From positions 1 to 64,000 of the forward strand of contig WBSG01000008.1 of assembly GCA_008923285.1 (NCBI GenBank): DNA of 64,000 bases, written 5' to 3'. A model generated the notes under the pieces. The model saw only the letters and a program-made list of their open reading frames with translations, was not told where the DNA came from and searched no databases. The first letter of the stretch is position 1. Every line of letters starts with the position of its first letter. Position numbers and translations under genes: made by a program. This DNA is from Betaproteobacteria bacterium SCN2 (GTDB lineage Bacteria > Pseudomonadota > Gammaproteobacteria > Burkholderiales > Thiobacillaceae). Shown here one piece after another: positions 1 through 7,983 of the stretch.

Positions 1-3
1 TAC

Positions 4-64
4 GTGGGTCAAATTTGCGTGCAAACTTTTATGTCAGGTGGGTCAGTTTTAAGTGCAAATCAAC
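4..64. repeat. Two direct repeats, probable end of an IS21-type element
   Basis: Two related units beginning GTGGGTCA and ending GTGCAAA lie at 4-26 and 38-60, a 34-base period. Multiple terminal repeats of this GTGGGTCA type are typical of IS21-family ends, just past istB. The element body would lie to the left of the window. The assignment rests on pattern memory and only one end is visible. Confidence 0.45.
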
Positions 65-94
65 AGCTATGAGCTCAAAGGAGAGCAGGTAGCC

Positions 95-886
95 ATGTCA
101 CTGCAGCCTTTGGGTTTGACTGACTATGCTGTTGGATTCTTCAATGCCCATCAGGACGATCCTGCAAAAATTAGGGATTTCTTGAATGATCGCATTGCCA
201 AGACCCGCCAAGTCTTCCGTGCCAAGTTGCATGAAATCACCACCAATGCCCGCACCCTTATTCTCAACCATGAGCAGGAGCAGGTGCAGGAGGTTATTCG
301 GCAAGCCGCAGCCATGCTGCGAAGCTGGGCGAAGCAGAACGCGACGCCGCGTCCCCTCAACGCTCACGTTCAAGAAAGCCTAATGGGCCAACTTGTTAGA
401 GCGCATGTTGCCACTATCCGGGCCACAGTCCGTCGTGAAGGTGAGTGGTCCAACCTGAGCTACTCGCACCATCTGGGTTTCGGCGCCAGGAGGCTTGCTG
501 TATTGTCCTTGGGCAAGACCGTGGAAGGTTTCTCGGAACTGTGCAAGACCATGGCTGGCAACCCCGACTATGAAGAGGCCCAAGACCTCATCAACCAGGC
601 CGAGCGTATCCTGCTTGCCGCATATGAGGAATTGCTGCGCAAGGTCCAGATCATGGGCCAAACCTCCTTCCGTGATGCCTTGAAGCTGGATTCTGCGCTC
701 TGGCTTAAGTGTGATGCCGAATGGGGGCGCGGACCGGGTTACCGTGACCGGGTAACCGGTCACAACGAGGAATGGTTCATGGCGGAGCCCCGGCAAGAGT
801 TGGAAAAGGAGCTTTTGGCGCTTATCGAGCGCGAATGGGGGGCGGCACTTGATAAGCTAACTTCACTGTTCGAGCCAGAAGAATGA
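95..886 (+). CDS. Hypothetical protein, 263 aa
   Basis: I do not recognise this protein. It is soluble, mostly helical by composition, has no signal peptide or membrane segment, and carries Glu-rich helices near its C-terminus. The ATG at 95 is preferred because AAAGGAG lies at 77-83. An in-frame GTG at 53 would start inside the repeat that looks like an insertion-sequence end. It stands alone, 264 bases before the AbiE pair and on the same strand, in the lower-GC part of the window. It may be accessory cargo of the defence island, but nothing in the sequence shows a function. Confidence 0.65.
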   Translation: MSLQPLGLTDYAVGFFNAHQDDPAKIRDFLNDRIAKTRQVFRAKLHEITTNARTLILNHEQEQVQEVIRQAAAMLRSWAKQNATPRPLNAHVQESLMGQLVRAHVATIRATVRREGEWSNLSYSHHLGFGARRLAVLSLGKTVEGFSELCKTMAGNPDYEEAQDLINQAERILLAAYEELLRKVQIMGQTSFRDALKLDSALWLKCDAEWGRGPGYRDRVTGHNEEWFMAEPRQELEKELLALIEREWGAALDKLTSLFEPEE

Positions 887-1150
887 CAATCAGGCTAGTC
901 TTAGTAGGCTTCCGACACCAAATGTCGACGTAACGTCGACGTAAGATCTAGCGAAATCGCCCTTAAAAGCTTATTGCATCCTCCGCACCCAATTCACCTC
1001 GCGAACACGATGCCAGGTATACGGGGTGCATCGTACATTAGCTTGAAGACACATTTGGTTTAACAAGATGCCAATTTATATACTAATGGTATACAAAAAC
1101 AAGCAAACTTAAACTTGCACTTGGTTTACATTTGTGCGAATTTATTAACT
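887..1150. other. Intergenic region before abiEi with short repeats
   Basis: No gene is seen. GTCGACGTAA occurs twice, at 924-933 and 935-944, an 11-base tandem period. The stretch 1060-1150 is AT-rich, as expected for a promoter region. Confidence 0.5.
1079..1093. promoter_or_regulatory. Candidate AbiEi operator (inverted repeat)
   Basis: TATAC at 1079-1083 and GTATA at 1089-1093 form a dyad with a 5-base spacer, about 58 bases before the AbiEi start. AbiEi antitoxins are known to repress their own promoter by binding inverted repeats, so this is a reasonable operator candidate. The assignment is inference from position. Confidence 0.35.
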
Positions 1151-2026
1151 ATGGAGCAACAAAAACAGGGAAAGTTAAACCAACTACAACGCCTTCTACC
1201 GGAAGGTCTCGTTGTCGATGCTGCTTGGCTTGAGCGCCATAGTTACTCTGGCGCCCTGCGGAAGCGCTATGTTTCTGCTGGCTGGCTTGAGCAGGTTACA
1301 AGAGGCGTTTATCGGCGGCCACCTGGTGAGCTAGATATTTTGGGGGGCGCGACAGAGAAGGTGCAATGGCAGACAATCGTGATTTCCCTCCAGACTCTTC
1401 TACAGCGACCCGTAGCAGTCGGGGGGCGCACAGCATTGGAGTTTCAAGGTTTTGCTCACTATCTATCCAGTGGCGGGTTCCACGAAATCCACCTATACGG
1501 TGACGCACCACTCCCGCGGTGGGTATTCAAGCTCCCGCTAGACAGCCGGTTTCTCTACCACAATGCGAACCGCCTGTTTAAGAGCCGTGCCATCGGGCAA
1601 AGCAACAGCGACTTGGAATGGCTCCCGTCAAATCGTGAGAATGCCAACCTAGAGGAAAGGGGTCTTCGCCGCGAATTCTGGGGCCATTGGAAGTGGCCTC
1701 TAACCCTCTCGACTCCGGAGAGGGCCATCCTGGAGCTTCTGGATGAGGTTCCACAAAACGAAACATTCCATCAGGCAGACGTACTCATGGAGGGGCTGCG
1801 GACCCTCAGCCCCAAACGCCTGCAGTCATTGTTGACGGACTGCCGCAGCGTCAAGGTCAAGCGACTATTCTTTTGGTTTGCCGAGCGCCACAAGCATACG
1901 TGGTTGAACCGCCTAGACCCGACCAGCATCGATTTCGGAAAAGGCAAGCGCGTGCTGGTTCGCGGCGGGAAACTCGACCGCAAATACTTGATTACCGTGC
2001 CGGAGAATCTCGATGCCGGTGGATGA
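1151..2026 (+). CDS. abiEi: AbiEi-type antitoxin / transcriptional autorepressor
   Basis: This is the antitoxin of a type IV toxin-antitoxin pair of the AbiE abortive-infection family, 291 aa. The N-terminal ~70 residues look like the AbiEi winged-helix region: a LPEGLVV-like segment followed by the RKRYVSAGWLEQVTRGVY element that leads into the first strand pair. Family members bind their own promoter and counteract the toxin without forming a stable complex. The ATG at 1151 gives the usual N-terminus; an upstream TTG at 1115 would add 12 residues and has no better ribosome site. The reading frame overlaps the next gene by 14 bases, so the two are translationally coupled, as is typical of AbiE loci. 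Confidence 0.8.
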   Translation: MEQQKQGKLNQLQRLLPEGLVVDAAWLERHSYSGALRKRYVSAGWLEQVTRGVYRRPPGELDILGGATEKVQWQTIVISLQTLLQRPVAVGGRTALEFQGFAHYLSSGGFHEIHLYGDAPLPRWVFKLPLDSRFLYHNANRLFKSRAIGQSNSDLEWLPSNRENANLEERGLRREFWGHWKWPLTLSTPERAILELLDEVPQNETFHQADVLMEGLRTLSPKRLQSLLTDCRSVKVKRLFFWFAERHKHTWLNRLDPTSIDFGKGKRVLVRGGKLDRKYLITVPENLDAGG

Positions 2027-2969
2027 ACTCTACCACCGCCAAGTCGCCTTATTGGTTCAGACAATCCCGCTAGTTGCGGAAGAGCGGTGTTTCGCCTTGA
2101 AAGGGGGCACGGCCATCAATCTCTTCATCCGCGACATGCCGCGCTTATCAGTCGACATTGACCTTACCTACTTGCCGATAGCGGGTCGCGCAGAATCGCT
2201 AAACGAAGTCGATGCTGCGATGAAGCGTATCGCTGAGCGGATTGAATCAGGCATACCAAGTGCTCGTACCGCTTTGAGCAAGCTAGATCGCGAGGACTGC
2301 GTCAGCAAGGTGATAGTTCGGGCGAACGGCGTACAGATCAAGTTGGAAGTAACCCCGGTTACCCGCGGTTGTGTCTATGAGCCAGAAACAAAGTCGGTCT
2401 CGCCTGTCGTGGAAGGGGAATTTGGCTATGCCGAAATTCAGGTCGTTTCCTTCCCCGATCTGTACGCCGGCAAGATTGTCGCCGCTCTTGATCGCCAGCA
2501 CCCTCGCGACCTGTTTGATGTAAGAGACTTGCTGGCCAACGAAGGAATTGATGAAGACCTGCGCAGGGCATTTATAGTCTACCTAATTAGCCACAATAGA
2601 CCCATGGTCGAGGTGTTAAATCCGACACGGCATGATCTCACCAAAGAGTTTGAAAGGGGCTTCAGCGGCATGACTGAGCAAACAGTCAGCCTTGATGATC
2701 TTGTGCTGGCAAGGGAAAACTTGATCGCGTCCATTGTCGGTGGCATGCCCGACACCCACCGCCAATTCTTGCTTTCGTTTAAGAGTGGCGCCCCAGATTG
2801 GGAGTTGCTTGGCATACCCAACTTAGAAAAACTCCCAGCCGTTCGCTGGAAAATGGATAACCTTGCGCGAATGGACCAGAAAAAGCGCAGAGAGCTTCTT
2901 GAGAAGCTCCAGAAAGTCCTGCGAGATGAAAGCAACCAACTAAAAAACTCGAAAGAGATCAATAAATGA
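2013..2969 (+). CDS. abiEii: AbiEii-type nucleotidyltransferase toxin
   Basis: This 318-aa protein is the toxin partner of the preceding AbiEi, a DNA polymerase beta-like nucleotidyltransferase. The four family motifs can be seen: KGGTAINL at residues 30-37, RLSVDIDL at 44-51 with the metal-binding D48 and D50, the QIKLEV strand near 107-112, and AGKIVAALDRQHPRDLFD at about 151-168 with the conserved Lys and Asp. All catalytic residues are present, so the toxin should be active. Its C-terminus is Lys-rich. AbiE systems block phage multiplication by bacteriostatic growth arrest; studied relatives transfer nucleotides to tRNA. Confidence 0.87.
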   Translation: MPVDELYHRQVALLVQTIPLVAEERCFALKGGTAINLFIRDMPRLSVDIDLTYLPIAGRAESLNEVDAAMKRIAERIESGIPSARTALSKLDREDCVSKVIVRANGVQIKLEVTPVTRGCVYEPETKSVSPVVEGEFGYAEIQVVSFPDLYAGKIVAALDRQHPRDLFDVRDLLANEGIDEDLRRAFIVYLISHNRPMVEVLNPTRHDLTKEFERGFSGMTEQTVSLDDLVLARENLIASIVGGMPDTHRQFLLSFKSGAPDWELLGIPNLEKLPAVRWKMDNLARMDQKKRRELLEKLQKVLRDESNQLKNSKEINK

Positions 2970-3049
2970 TCAATAAAAAAGTAGTAAGCGTCGAACGATG
3001 AAACGATCTTGCTGGGTGCGCTGGAACAACGCATTACATAGTATCGAAA

Positions 3050-3074
3050 TGCTGAAAATTCATAAATTTCGGCA
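3050..3074. promoter_or_regulatory. Imperfect dyad upstream of the methyltransferase
   Basis: TGCTGAAA at 3050-3057 and TTTCGGCA at 3067-3074 form an inverted repeat with 7 of 8 matches and a 9-base spacer. It sits about 50 bases before the methyltransferase start, where an operator or promoter element would be expected. No controller protein gene is seen next to it. Confidence 0.3.
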
Positions 3075-3124
3075 TGCAAATCTACCAATCAGGGTGCATT
3101 TCTGGTCGTCGCCAATAGGAAAAT

Positions 3125-4177
3125 ATGAGTCTTCGCTCAGGTATACTGTTTTGCAATAAATCAGATATATCTGACGCAACCCAATTGCAAAAAAACATGC
3201 TCAGAAATGCAGTCGAGGACAAAGTTACGTCCACAATCACCAGCCCATTTCTCGGAAGACCTCCGGCAAACGTCGCTTATGCTACTCAACGCGGTCGAAT
3301 GCTGTTTGGCAAATCCGATCAATTGCTCGCAGACGGTTCGTTGTCGCGGTTCGAAGGAAAAGTAAACCTGATTTTTACCTCGCCGCCTTTTCCGCTAAAT
3401 CGAAAAAAGCGTTACGGCAACGAGACTGGGGACACTTATATTCGCTGGCTCTGTGCTTACGGCCCCCTGTTCAAAAAGATGCTGGCGCCGGATGGCTCAA
3501 TCGTTATAGAGATGGGAAACTCGTGGGAGCCTGGCATGCCCGTAATGTCAACACTCGCTCTGCGCGCGTTGTTAGAGTTTCAGTCGTTGAACAATCTACA
3601 TCTTTGCCAAGAGTTCATCTGGCAAAACCCGGCCAAACTACCGTCCCCAGCCCAATGGGTGAATGTCGAAAGAATTCGTGTCAAGGACAGCTTCACAAGG
3701 TTGTGGTGGATGTCCCCCAACCGGAAACCAAAAGCAAACAATCAGCGCGTCCTGCATGAATATAGCAAGGCAATGAAGGATCTCTTGAAGAAGGGTAGCT
3801 ACAACTCGGGGAAAAGGCCATCTGAACATGAGATCAGCGAGACTGCCTTTCTGCGAGACAATGGTGGAGCCATCCCATCGAACGTGCTGACTTTTGCAAA
3901 CACACACAGCTCCGACGCTTATCAAATCTATTGCCGAGAAAACAAGATTCAACCACACCCCGCACGCATGCCAAGCGAACTAGCGAAGTTCTTCATCAAG
4001 TTCTTAACAGAACCCGACGACATTGTTCTTGACCCTTTTGGGGGAAGCAACACGACGGGGGCCACGGCTGAAGAGCTTGATCGTTTCTGGATAAGCATTG
4101 AAGCCTCTGATGATTATATTAGTGGGTCTCGTGGCCGCTTTGGAAACCGAATAACTTACGATATGCACTCTCAGTAA
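3125..4177 (+). CDS. Site-specific DNA amino-methyltransferase, beta class (probably m4C)
   Basis: This 350-aa protein is a beta-class DNA methyltransferase. The catalytic motif IV reads TSPPF at residues 85-89 and comes before the AdoMet-binding motif I, DPFGGSNTT, at about 303-311. That is the order of the beta group. SPPF/SPPY at motif IV is more common in cytosine-N4 than in adenine-N6 enzymes. It should protect host DNA by modifying one recognition sequence. It is the first gene of a co-directional four-gene set with a GHKL ATPase, an SF2 helicase and a nuclease-like protein. A short terminator-like hairpin separates it from the other three, so it may be expressed more strongly or earlier. 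Confidence 0.85.
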   Translation: MSLRSGILFCNKSDISDATQLQKNMLRNAVEDKVTSTITSPFLGRPPANVAYATQRGRMLFGKSDQLLADGSLSRFEGKVNLIFTSPPFPLNRKKRYGNETGDTYIRWLCAYGPLFKKMLAPDGSIVIEMGNSWEPGMPVMSTLALRALLEFQSLNNLHLCQEFIWQNPAKLPSPAQWVNVERIRVKDSFTRLWWMSPNRKPKANNQRVLHEYSKAMKDLLKKGSYNSGKRPSEHEISETAFLRDNGGAIPSNVLTFANTHSSDAYQIYCRENKIQPHPARMPSELAKFFIKFLTEPDDIVLDPFGGSNTTGATAEELDRFWISIEASDDYISGSRGRFGNRITYDMHSQ

Positions 4178-4187
4178 GTACATTTTC

Positions 4188-4211
4188 AACCTGACTTGGC
4201 AGGTTTTCTTT
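4188..4211 (+). terminator. Attenuator-like hairpin between methyltransferase and ATPase genes
   Basis: AACCTG at 4188-4193 pairs with CAGGTT at 4200-4205 around a 6-base loop and is followed by a T-rich stretch. It is a short, weak intrinsic terminator in the 54-base gap, so partial read-through into the ATPase gene is likely. Confidence 0.5.
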
Positions 4212-4231
4212 TCAATTAGGGGGAAAAGTGG

Positions 4232-5836
4232 ATGACAAATGAATTTGAAGCTGAGCTGAGTGTTGGTACAAGAGCAATAGATGCGTATAGCCGCCTGAGC
4301 TATACGATGTGGTTTGCACTAGCTGAGTTTGTTGACAATTCGACTCAGTCGCGTCTCAACTATGAAAATCTTATTGATGAAGTCCTGGCGTCAGAAGGAA
4401 GGCCGCTTACTGTTTCAATCGTACACAACCGGCAGACAAAGGAAATCATAATTGAGGATAACTCCATCGGGATGACGAAGGACGACCTGGTAGCCGCCTT
4501 GCGCATTGCAAACCCTACCGCAGATAGCAAGGGGCGCTCCAAGTACGGTATGGGCATGAAAACCGCGGCGTGCTGGATAGGCAGGAAGTGGGCTGTGACT
4601 ACCTGCGAGTGGGGCAGTGGCGAGGAATGGACAGCAACGGTTGATGTGGATGCGATTGTGAACCATGACGCCAAGGTTCCTCTGACAATGCGCAACGTTG
4701 ACAAGTCGGATCACTATACCCGAATTACCATCAGCGACTTACGCCGCGTGATCCAAACGCGCTCAGAAGAGACCATCAAGACTTATCTTGGCTCGATGTA
4801 CATGTTCGATCTTCGCCCAGATGACGCTGGGCAAGTAGCCTTAAAGCTTACCTACAATGGAGATGAAATAACCCCGCCTCAAGAGAGCGAATGGGATACT
4901 GACCCATCAGGCAAAATCATGAAGCGCGATTTGTCGGAATTTACGATCGACGGAAAGACTATCCGGGGCTGGATTGGCGTCCTACGCAAGGGTGGGCGGA
5001 AGTTCGGGGGGTTCTCACTTTTTCAGAACAAGAGGCAAATTCAAGGATTCCCCAATGCGTGGAAGCCTAGGCCAATATTTGGTGGCGTCGACGATGAAGG
5101 TGCAAACAACTTGGTGGCACAGCGATTGACCGGCGTCCTGCTACTTGATGGCTTCACCGTTTCACACACTAAAGATGCCGTTCTATATGAAGGTGAGGAG
5201 GAGGATGCTATCGAGAAATTCCTTGTGGCGGAGACAAAGGCATATGCGGACTATGCCAAGAGTCGCCGCGGCTCTGGTGGCAGGCAGAAGTGGTCAAGGG
5301 ACCAGGTACGCGACCTAGTTAAGAGCATGAAGGATGAGTTTACTAGTTCGGAAATTAAGGACGCGCTGAATAATGCAGCTTTGCCACCGCCGGAAGCTCT
5401 TGCTGCAAATAATCTGCAGCAACTTAAATCTCTTACCCCAGAGGACGAGATCGATCGCCTTGAGATTTTGCCCGACCTCTCAGTAGTCATCTCTCTGAGA
5501 GAAACCAGCGAATGGGAGCCACACGTGACTTTTGTTCCAGGATCTGACCCGGGCGTTCTCCATGTAATCATCAATGGCCTGCATCCCTATTATCAAACGC
5601 TTGAAGCAAAAGACTCGATTAATGAGTGCGTCCAGCAATACATATTTGATGCGGTTGCCGAGTTCAAGGCCACTAAACTCATCTCGCGTGTGAATCCAGA
5701 TAGTGTTCGTAGAATAAAGCACGACCTATTGCGCGCCCGCGCTACCCAGATGGACAACGCCGATGCAGAAGTGCGCGCGCAGGCCGAGGCCGACCTATTT
5801 GGAGGAAAGGTCGATAGCGCTGCGAACTCAGACTAG
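4232..5836 (+). CDS. MORC/MutL-like GHKL ATPase of a restriction-type system
   Basis: This 534-aa protein has an N-terminal GHKL (Hsp90/MutL/histidine-kinase) ATP-binding fold. The N box is AEFVDNSTQS, with E32 and N36. The G1 box is DNSIGM at 76-81. The G2 lid is KYGMGMK at 104-110, followed by the helix TAACWIGRKW. The first Gly of the usual DxGxG is Ser here. The middle part looks like the S5-type transducer domain seen in MORC and MutL proteins; the C-terminal ~200 residues are helical and unrecognised. Bacterial MORC-like ATPases linked to methylases, helicases and nucleases are known from comparative genomics of restriction systems. A good ribosome site, AGGGGGAAA, precedes the start. 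It probably acts as an ATP-driven clamp or loader on DNA. Confidence 0.8.
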   Translation: MTNEFEAELSVGTRAIDAYSRLSYTMWFALAEFVDNSTQSRLNYENLIDEVLASEGRPLTVSIVHNRQTKEIIIEDNSIGMTKDDLVAALRIANPTADSKGRSKYGMGMKTAACWIGRKWAVTTCEWGSGEEWTATVDVDAIVNHDAKVPLTMRNVDKSDHYTRITISDLRRVIQTRSEETIKTYLGSMYMFDLRPDDAGQVALKLTYNGDEITPPQESEWDTDPSGKIMKRDLSEFTIDGKTIRGWIGVLRKGGRKFGGFSLFQNKRQIQGFPNAWKPRPIFGGVDDEGANNLVAQRLTGVLLLDGFTVSHTKDAVLYEGEEEDAIEKFLVAETKAYADYAKSRRGSGGRQKWSRDQVRDLVKSMKDEFTSSEIKDALNNAALPPPEALAANNLQQLKSLTPEDEIDRLEILPDLSVVISLRETSEWEPHVTFVPGSDPGVLHVIINGLHPYYQTLEAKDSINECVQQYIFDAVAEFKATKLISRVNPDSVRRIKHDLLRARATQMDNADAEVRAQAEADLFGGKVDSAANSD

Positions 5837-5844
5837 GGGGCAAC

Positions 5845-6999
5845 TTGCCAAAATTAACACCCCGAGGATGGCAAATTGACGCCCTAACAAAGTGGGATAA
5901 GGCTGGCCATCGGGGAATCGTGAGTGTGGTAACAGGGGGCGGCAAAACTGTCTTTGCTTTGTCATGCATTGATCACATCCGACCGATTGCCACGTTGATA
6001 ATCGTCCCTACATCTGCTTTGTTGGAGCAGTGGTGGGAGGAGGCGGCCAGCTATTTCGACCTCGACCTCGATGAGATCAATATCGTTACTGGTAGCCTGA
6101 GATTTCGCTTGGGGGCCATAAACATTGCCGTGCTCAATACGGCTGCCAAATTGGCGGAAAAAATCCAGGGGCATAAGTGCTTTCTCATCGTTGATGAATG
6201 CCACAAAGCCGCATCCGAGCATTTTCGTTCAGCCTTGCAAATAAATACCTTCGCTTCGCTTGGCCTGTCGGCAACACCAGAGCGCCCGTATGACGAGGGG
6301 CTGCAAGAAATACTAATACCGGCACTCGGTCCAGTCATATTCACATACGACTATGCGGATGCACTGCGCGATGGCGTGATCATTCCATTTGAGCTTAAAA
6401 ATATTGTGTTTGAACTTGAGGAAGATCGCCAGACTGAATATGACAAACTAAGTAAGGCAATCGCACGGTCTATTAGCCGAAATGGCCCGGAGTCTGACGA
6501 GACAATTGCATTATTTTTGAAGCGAGCGCGTGTCCTTAATCTTAGCCTGAATCGCATTCGTTTAGCTCTAAAGCTCGTAGCTGCGAACCGCGGTAAGCGT
6601 ACGCTAATTTTTCATGAGGACATCGAAGCATGCGATCTAATCCATTCCATTCTTGCGGAGAATGGGGTTAAGAGTGGCGTGTATCACTCGAAGATGCATC
6701 TGCGTGCTAGGGCGGCCATGCTTGGCCAGTACCGTAGGGGGGAAATTGATGTGCTTGTCACATGCCGAGCACTGGATGAAGGTTTCAATGTGCCTGAGAC
6801 TGAAGTAGGTATCATTGCAGCGAGTACAGCCACTCGGCGCCAAAGGATTCAGCGCTTGGGACGGGTTGTCCGGCCAGCTAAGGGCAAGCAGGTTGCTTCT
6901 ATATATACCCTCGTTGCCACCGGCCCCGAAATCGACCGGTTAAAAGAAGAGGAAGAGCGCTTGGACAGGGTTGCGACCGTCACATGGAGCCGAGCATGA
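5845..6999 (+). CDS. SF2 DEAD/DEAH-type helicase of the defence module
   Basis: This compact 384-aa superfamily II helicase has little beyond the two RecA-like domains. A Q-motif-like LTPRGWQIDAL is at 4-14, Walker A VTGGGKT at 29-35, DECH at 117-120 and SATPE at 142-146. Motif IV is TLIFHEDIE, motif V region VLVTCRALDEGFNVP and motif VI QRLGRVVRP at about 336-344. The domain style is that of type I/III restriction translocases and XPB/RecG-like enzymes. All ATPase motifs are intact. The start is taken as TTG at 5845, directly after a run of five G at 5836-5840. The previous gene ends at 5836 and the next overlaps by four bases, so the last three genes form one translational unit. Confidence 0.87.
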   Translation: MPKLTPRGWQIDALTKWDKAGHRGIVSVVTGGGKTVFALSCIDHIRPIATLIIVPTSALLEQWWEEAASYFDLDLDEINIVTGSLRFRLGAINIAVLNTAAKLAEKIQGHKCFLIVDECHKAASEHFRSALQINTFASLGLSATPERPYDEGLQEILIPALGPVIFTYDYADALRDGVIIPFELKNIVFELEEDRQTEYDKLSKAIARSISRNGPESDETIALFLKRARVLNLSLNRIRLALKLVAANRGKRTLIFHEDIEACDLIHSILAENGVKSGVYHSKMHLRARAAMLGQYRRGEIDVLVTCRALDEGFNVPETEVGIIAASTATRRQRIQRLGRVVRPAKGKQVASIYTLVATGPEIDRLKEEEERLDRVATVTWSRA

Positions 7000-7781
7000 G
7001 AAAAGTACTTGCTGGTAATTGTCAAAACGAAAACATCTTTAATCTCATTGACCCCACCCAGTTTGTTGAAGCTGACTTTGAGGCTGAAGTCATCAAGGCG
7101 TTAACTTGCTTGCAACCGGATTATATGTGTGGAGTATTCGCCGGTTCTTTTGTCTTGGAAGGCGAAAGGAGAATGGCTGATCTGGCGCTAATTCACAAGA
7201 GCCTCTCTCATTGGTTCGTTGTCGAAGTTGAACTTGCCGGACACTCGTTAGAACATCATGTCCTGCCTCAAGTCCGGTGCTTTCGGTATGGTGAACCGGA
7301 ATCATCGTGCGTCACGAGCCTGGTTCGAGCATTTAGCGAACTCCAGCCAGCCGAAGCGGAATCACTGCTGCGATATGTACCACGCTATGTGGCTGTTGTA
7401 GGGAATATGCCAAACCCAGACTGGACTGCGGCACTGCGCGCTGTTGATGTACAACACCTGACGGTATCCATCTACCATGACCAGAGTGGTCGCCCAGCAT
7501 ATGAAGTTGAGGGTCGCCTTACGGTCAGGATCGAAAGCCTTGGTTTCGCTCGCTACTCGGCGATTGACAACTGCTTACGCATTCCAAAAGGCAGTGGCCT
7601 GCCAGTTGGCGATATACAGATCGTCGATCAATTTGGTAATCTGGGAGAATGGACGGTTCAAGAAAATGCTGGCGTCCTTTGGATACGCAAGGCGCGTGGG
7701 CCAGCGCTGATTCAGCACGATAGCTATGTGCAGCTTATCAGAAGCTTCGACGGCCAGATCTCTATTCGGCCATCCTGCTAG
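6996..7781 (+). CDS. PD-(D/E)XK-like putative nuclease of the defence module
   Basis: This 261-aa protein has no family I can name with certainty. Residues 28-98 show a PD-(D/E)XK-like arrangement: an N-terminal helix with E31, a strand ending MADLALI with D62, then the strand WFVVEVEL with E77 and E79, followed by a conserved-looking HSLEHHVLPQ helix. The third catalytic position is Glu instead of Lys, which also occurs in some active members of this fold. The rest is beta-rich. An ATGA overlap with the helicase and GGAG at 6987-6990 favour ATG 6996; ATG 6984 is possible. In context it is the natural candidate for the DNA-cutting subunit, but this is inference. Confidence 0.62.
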   Translation: MRKVLAGNCQNENIFNLIDPTQFVEADFEAEVIKALTCLQPDYMCGVFAGSFVLEGERRMADLALIHKSLSHWFVVEVELAGHSLEHHVLPQVRCFRYGEPESSCVTSLVRAFSELQPAEAESLLRYVPRYVAVVGNMPNPDWTAALRAVDVQHLTVSIYHDQSGRPAYEVEGRLTVRIESLGFARYSAIDNCLRIPKGSGLPVGDIQIVDQFGNLGEWTVQENAGVLWIRKARGPALIQHDSYVQLIRSFDGQISIRPSC

Positions 7782-7983
7782 ACAAGCATTAGATTAGGTG
7801 CGGCGTGTCATTATCCAAACATAACACTTTGATGGTATTTATGTTGGTATCTCATAAAAACATCAATCAAATACCTCGCCTTTAAAGGTAGCGATGGAAT
7901 AATTCGGTAGTGCCCCTGGCCACCACCCCCCTCCAGTTTCAGCAAGACCGCCGCCGTTTTCGCAGGCGCACAACACTCCCGTC
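7782..7983. other. Boundary between accessory island and core chromosome
   Basis: No gene, tRNA or clear terminator is seen. Base composition changes from AT-rich (to about 7890) to GC-rich, marking the right edge of the accessory island. No attachment-site repeat could be found by eye. Confidence 0.45.

Noticed and set aside
924-944. Possible CRISPR-like or iteron repeat (GTCGACGTAA twice)
   Set aside because: There are only two 10-base units with one base between, no spacers and no replication gene nearby.
7782-7983. tRNA or attachment site at the island border
   Set aside because: No cloverleaf-type sequence or flanking direct repeat could be found; only a composition change is visible.
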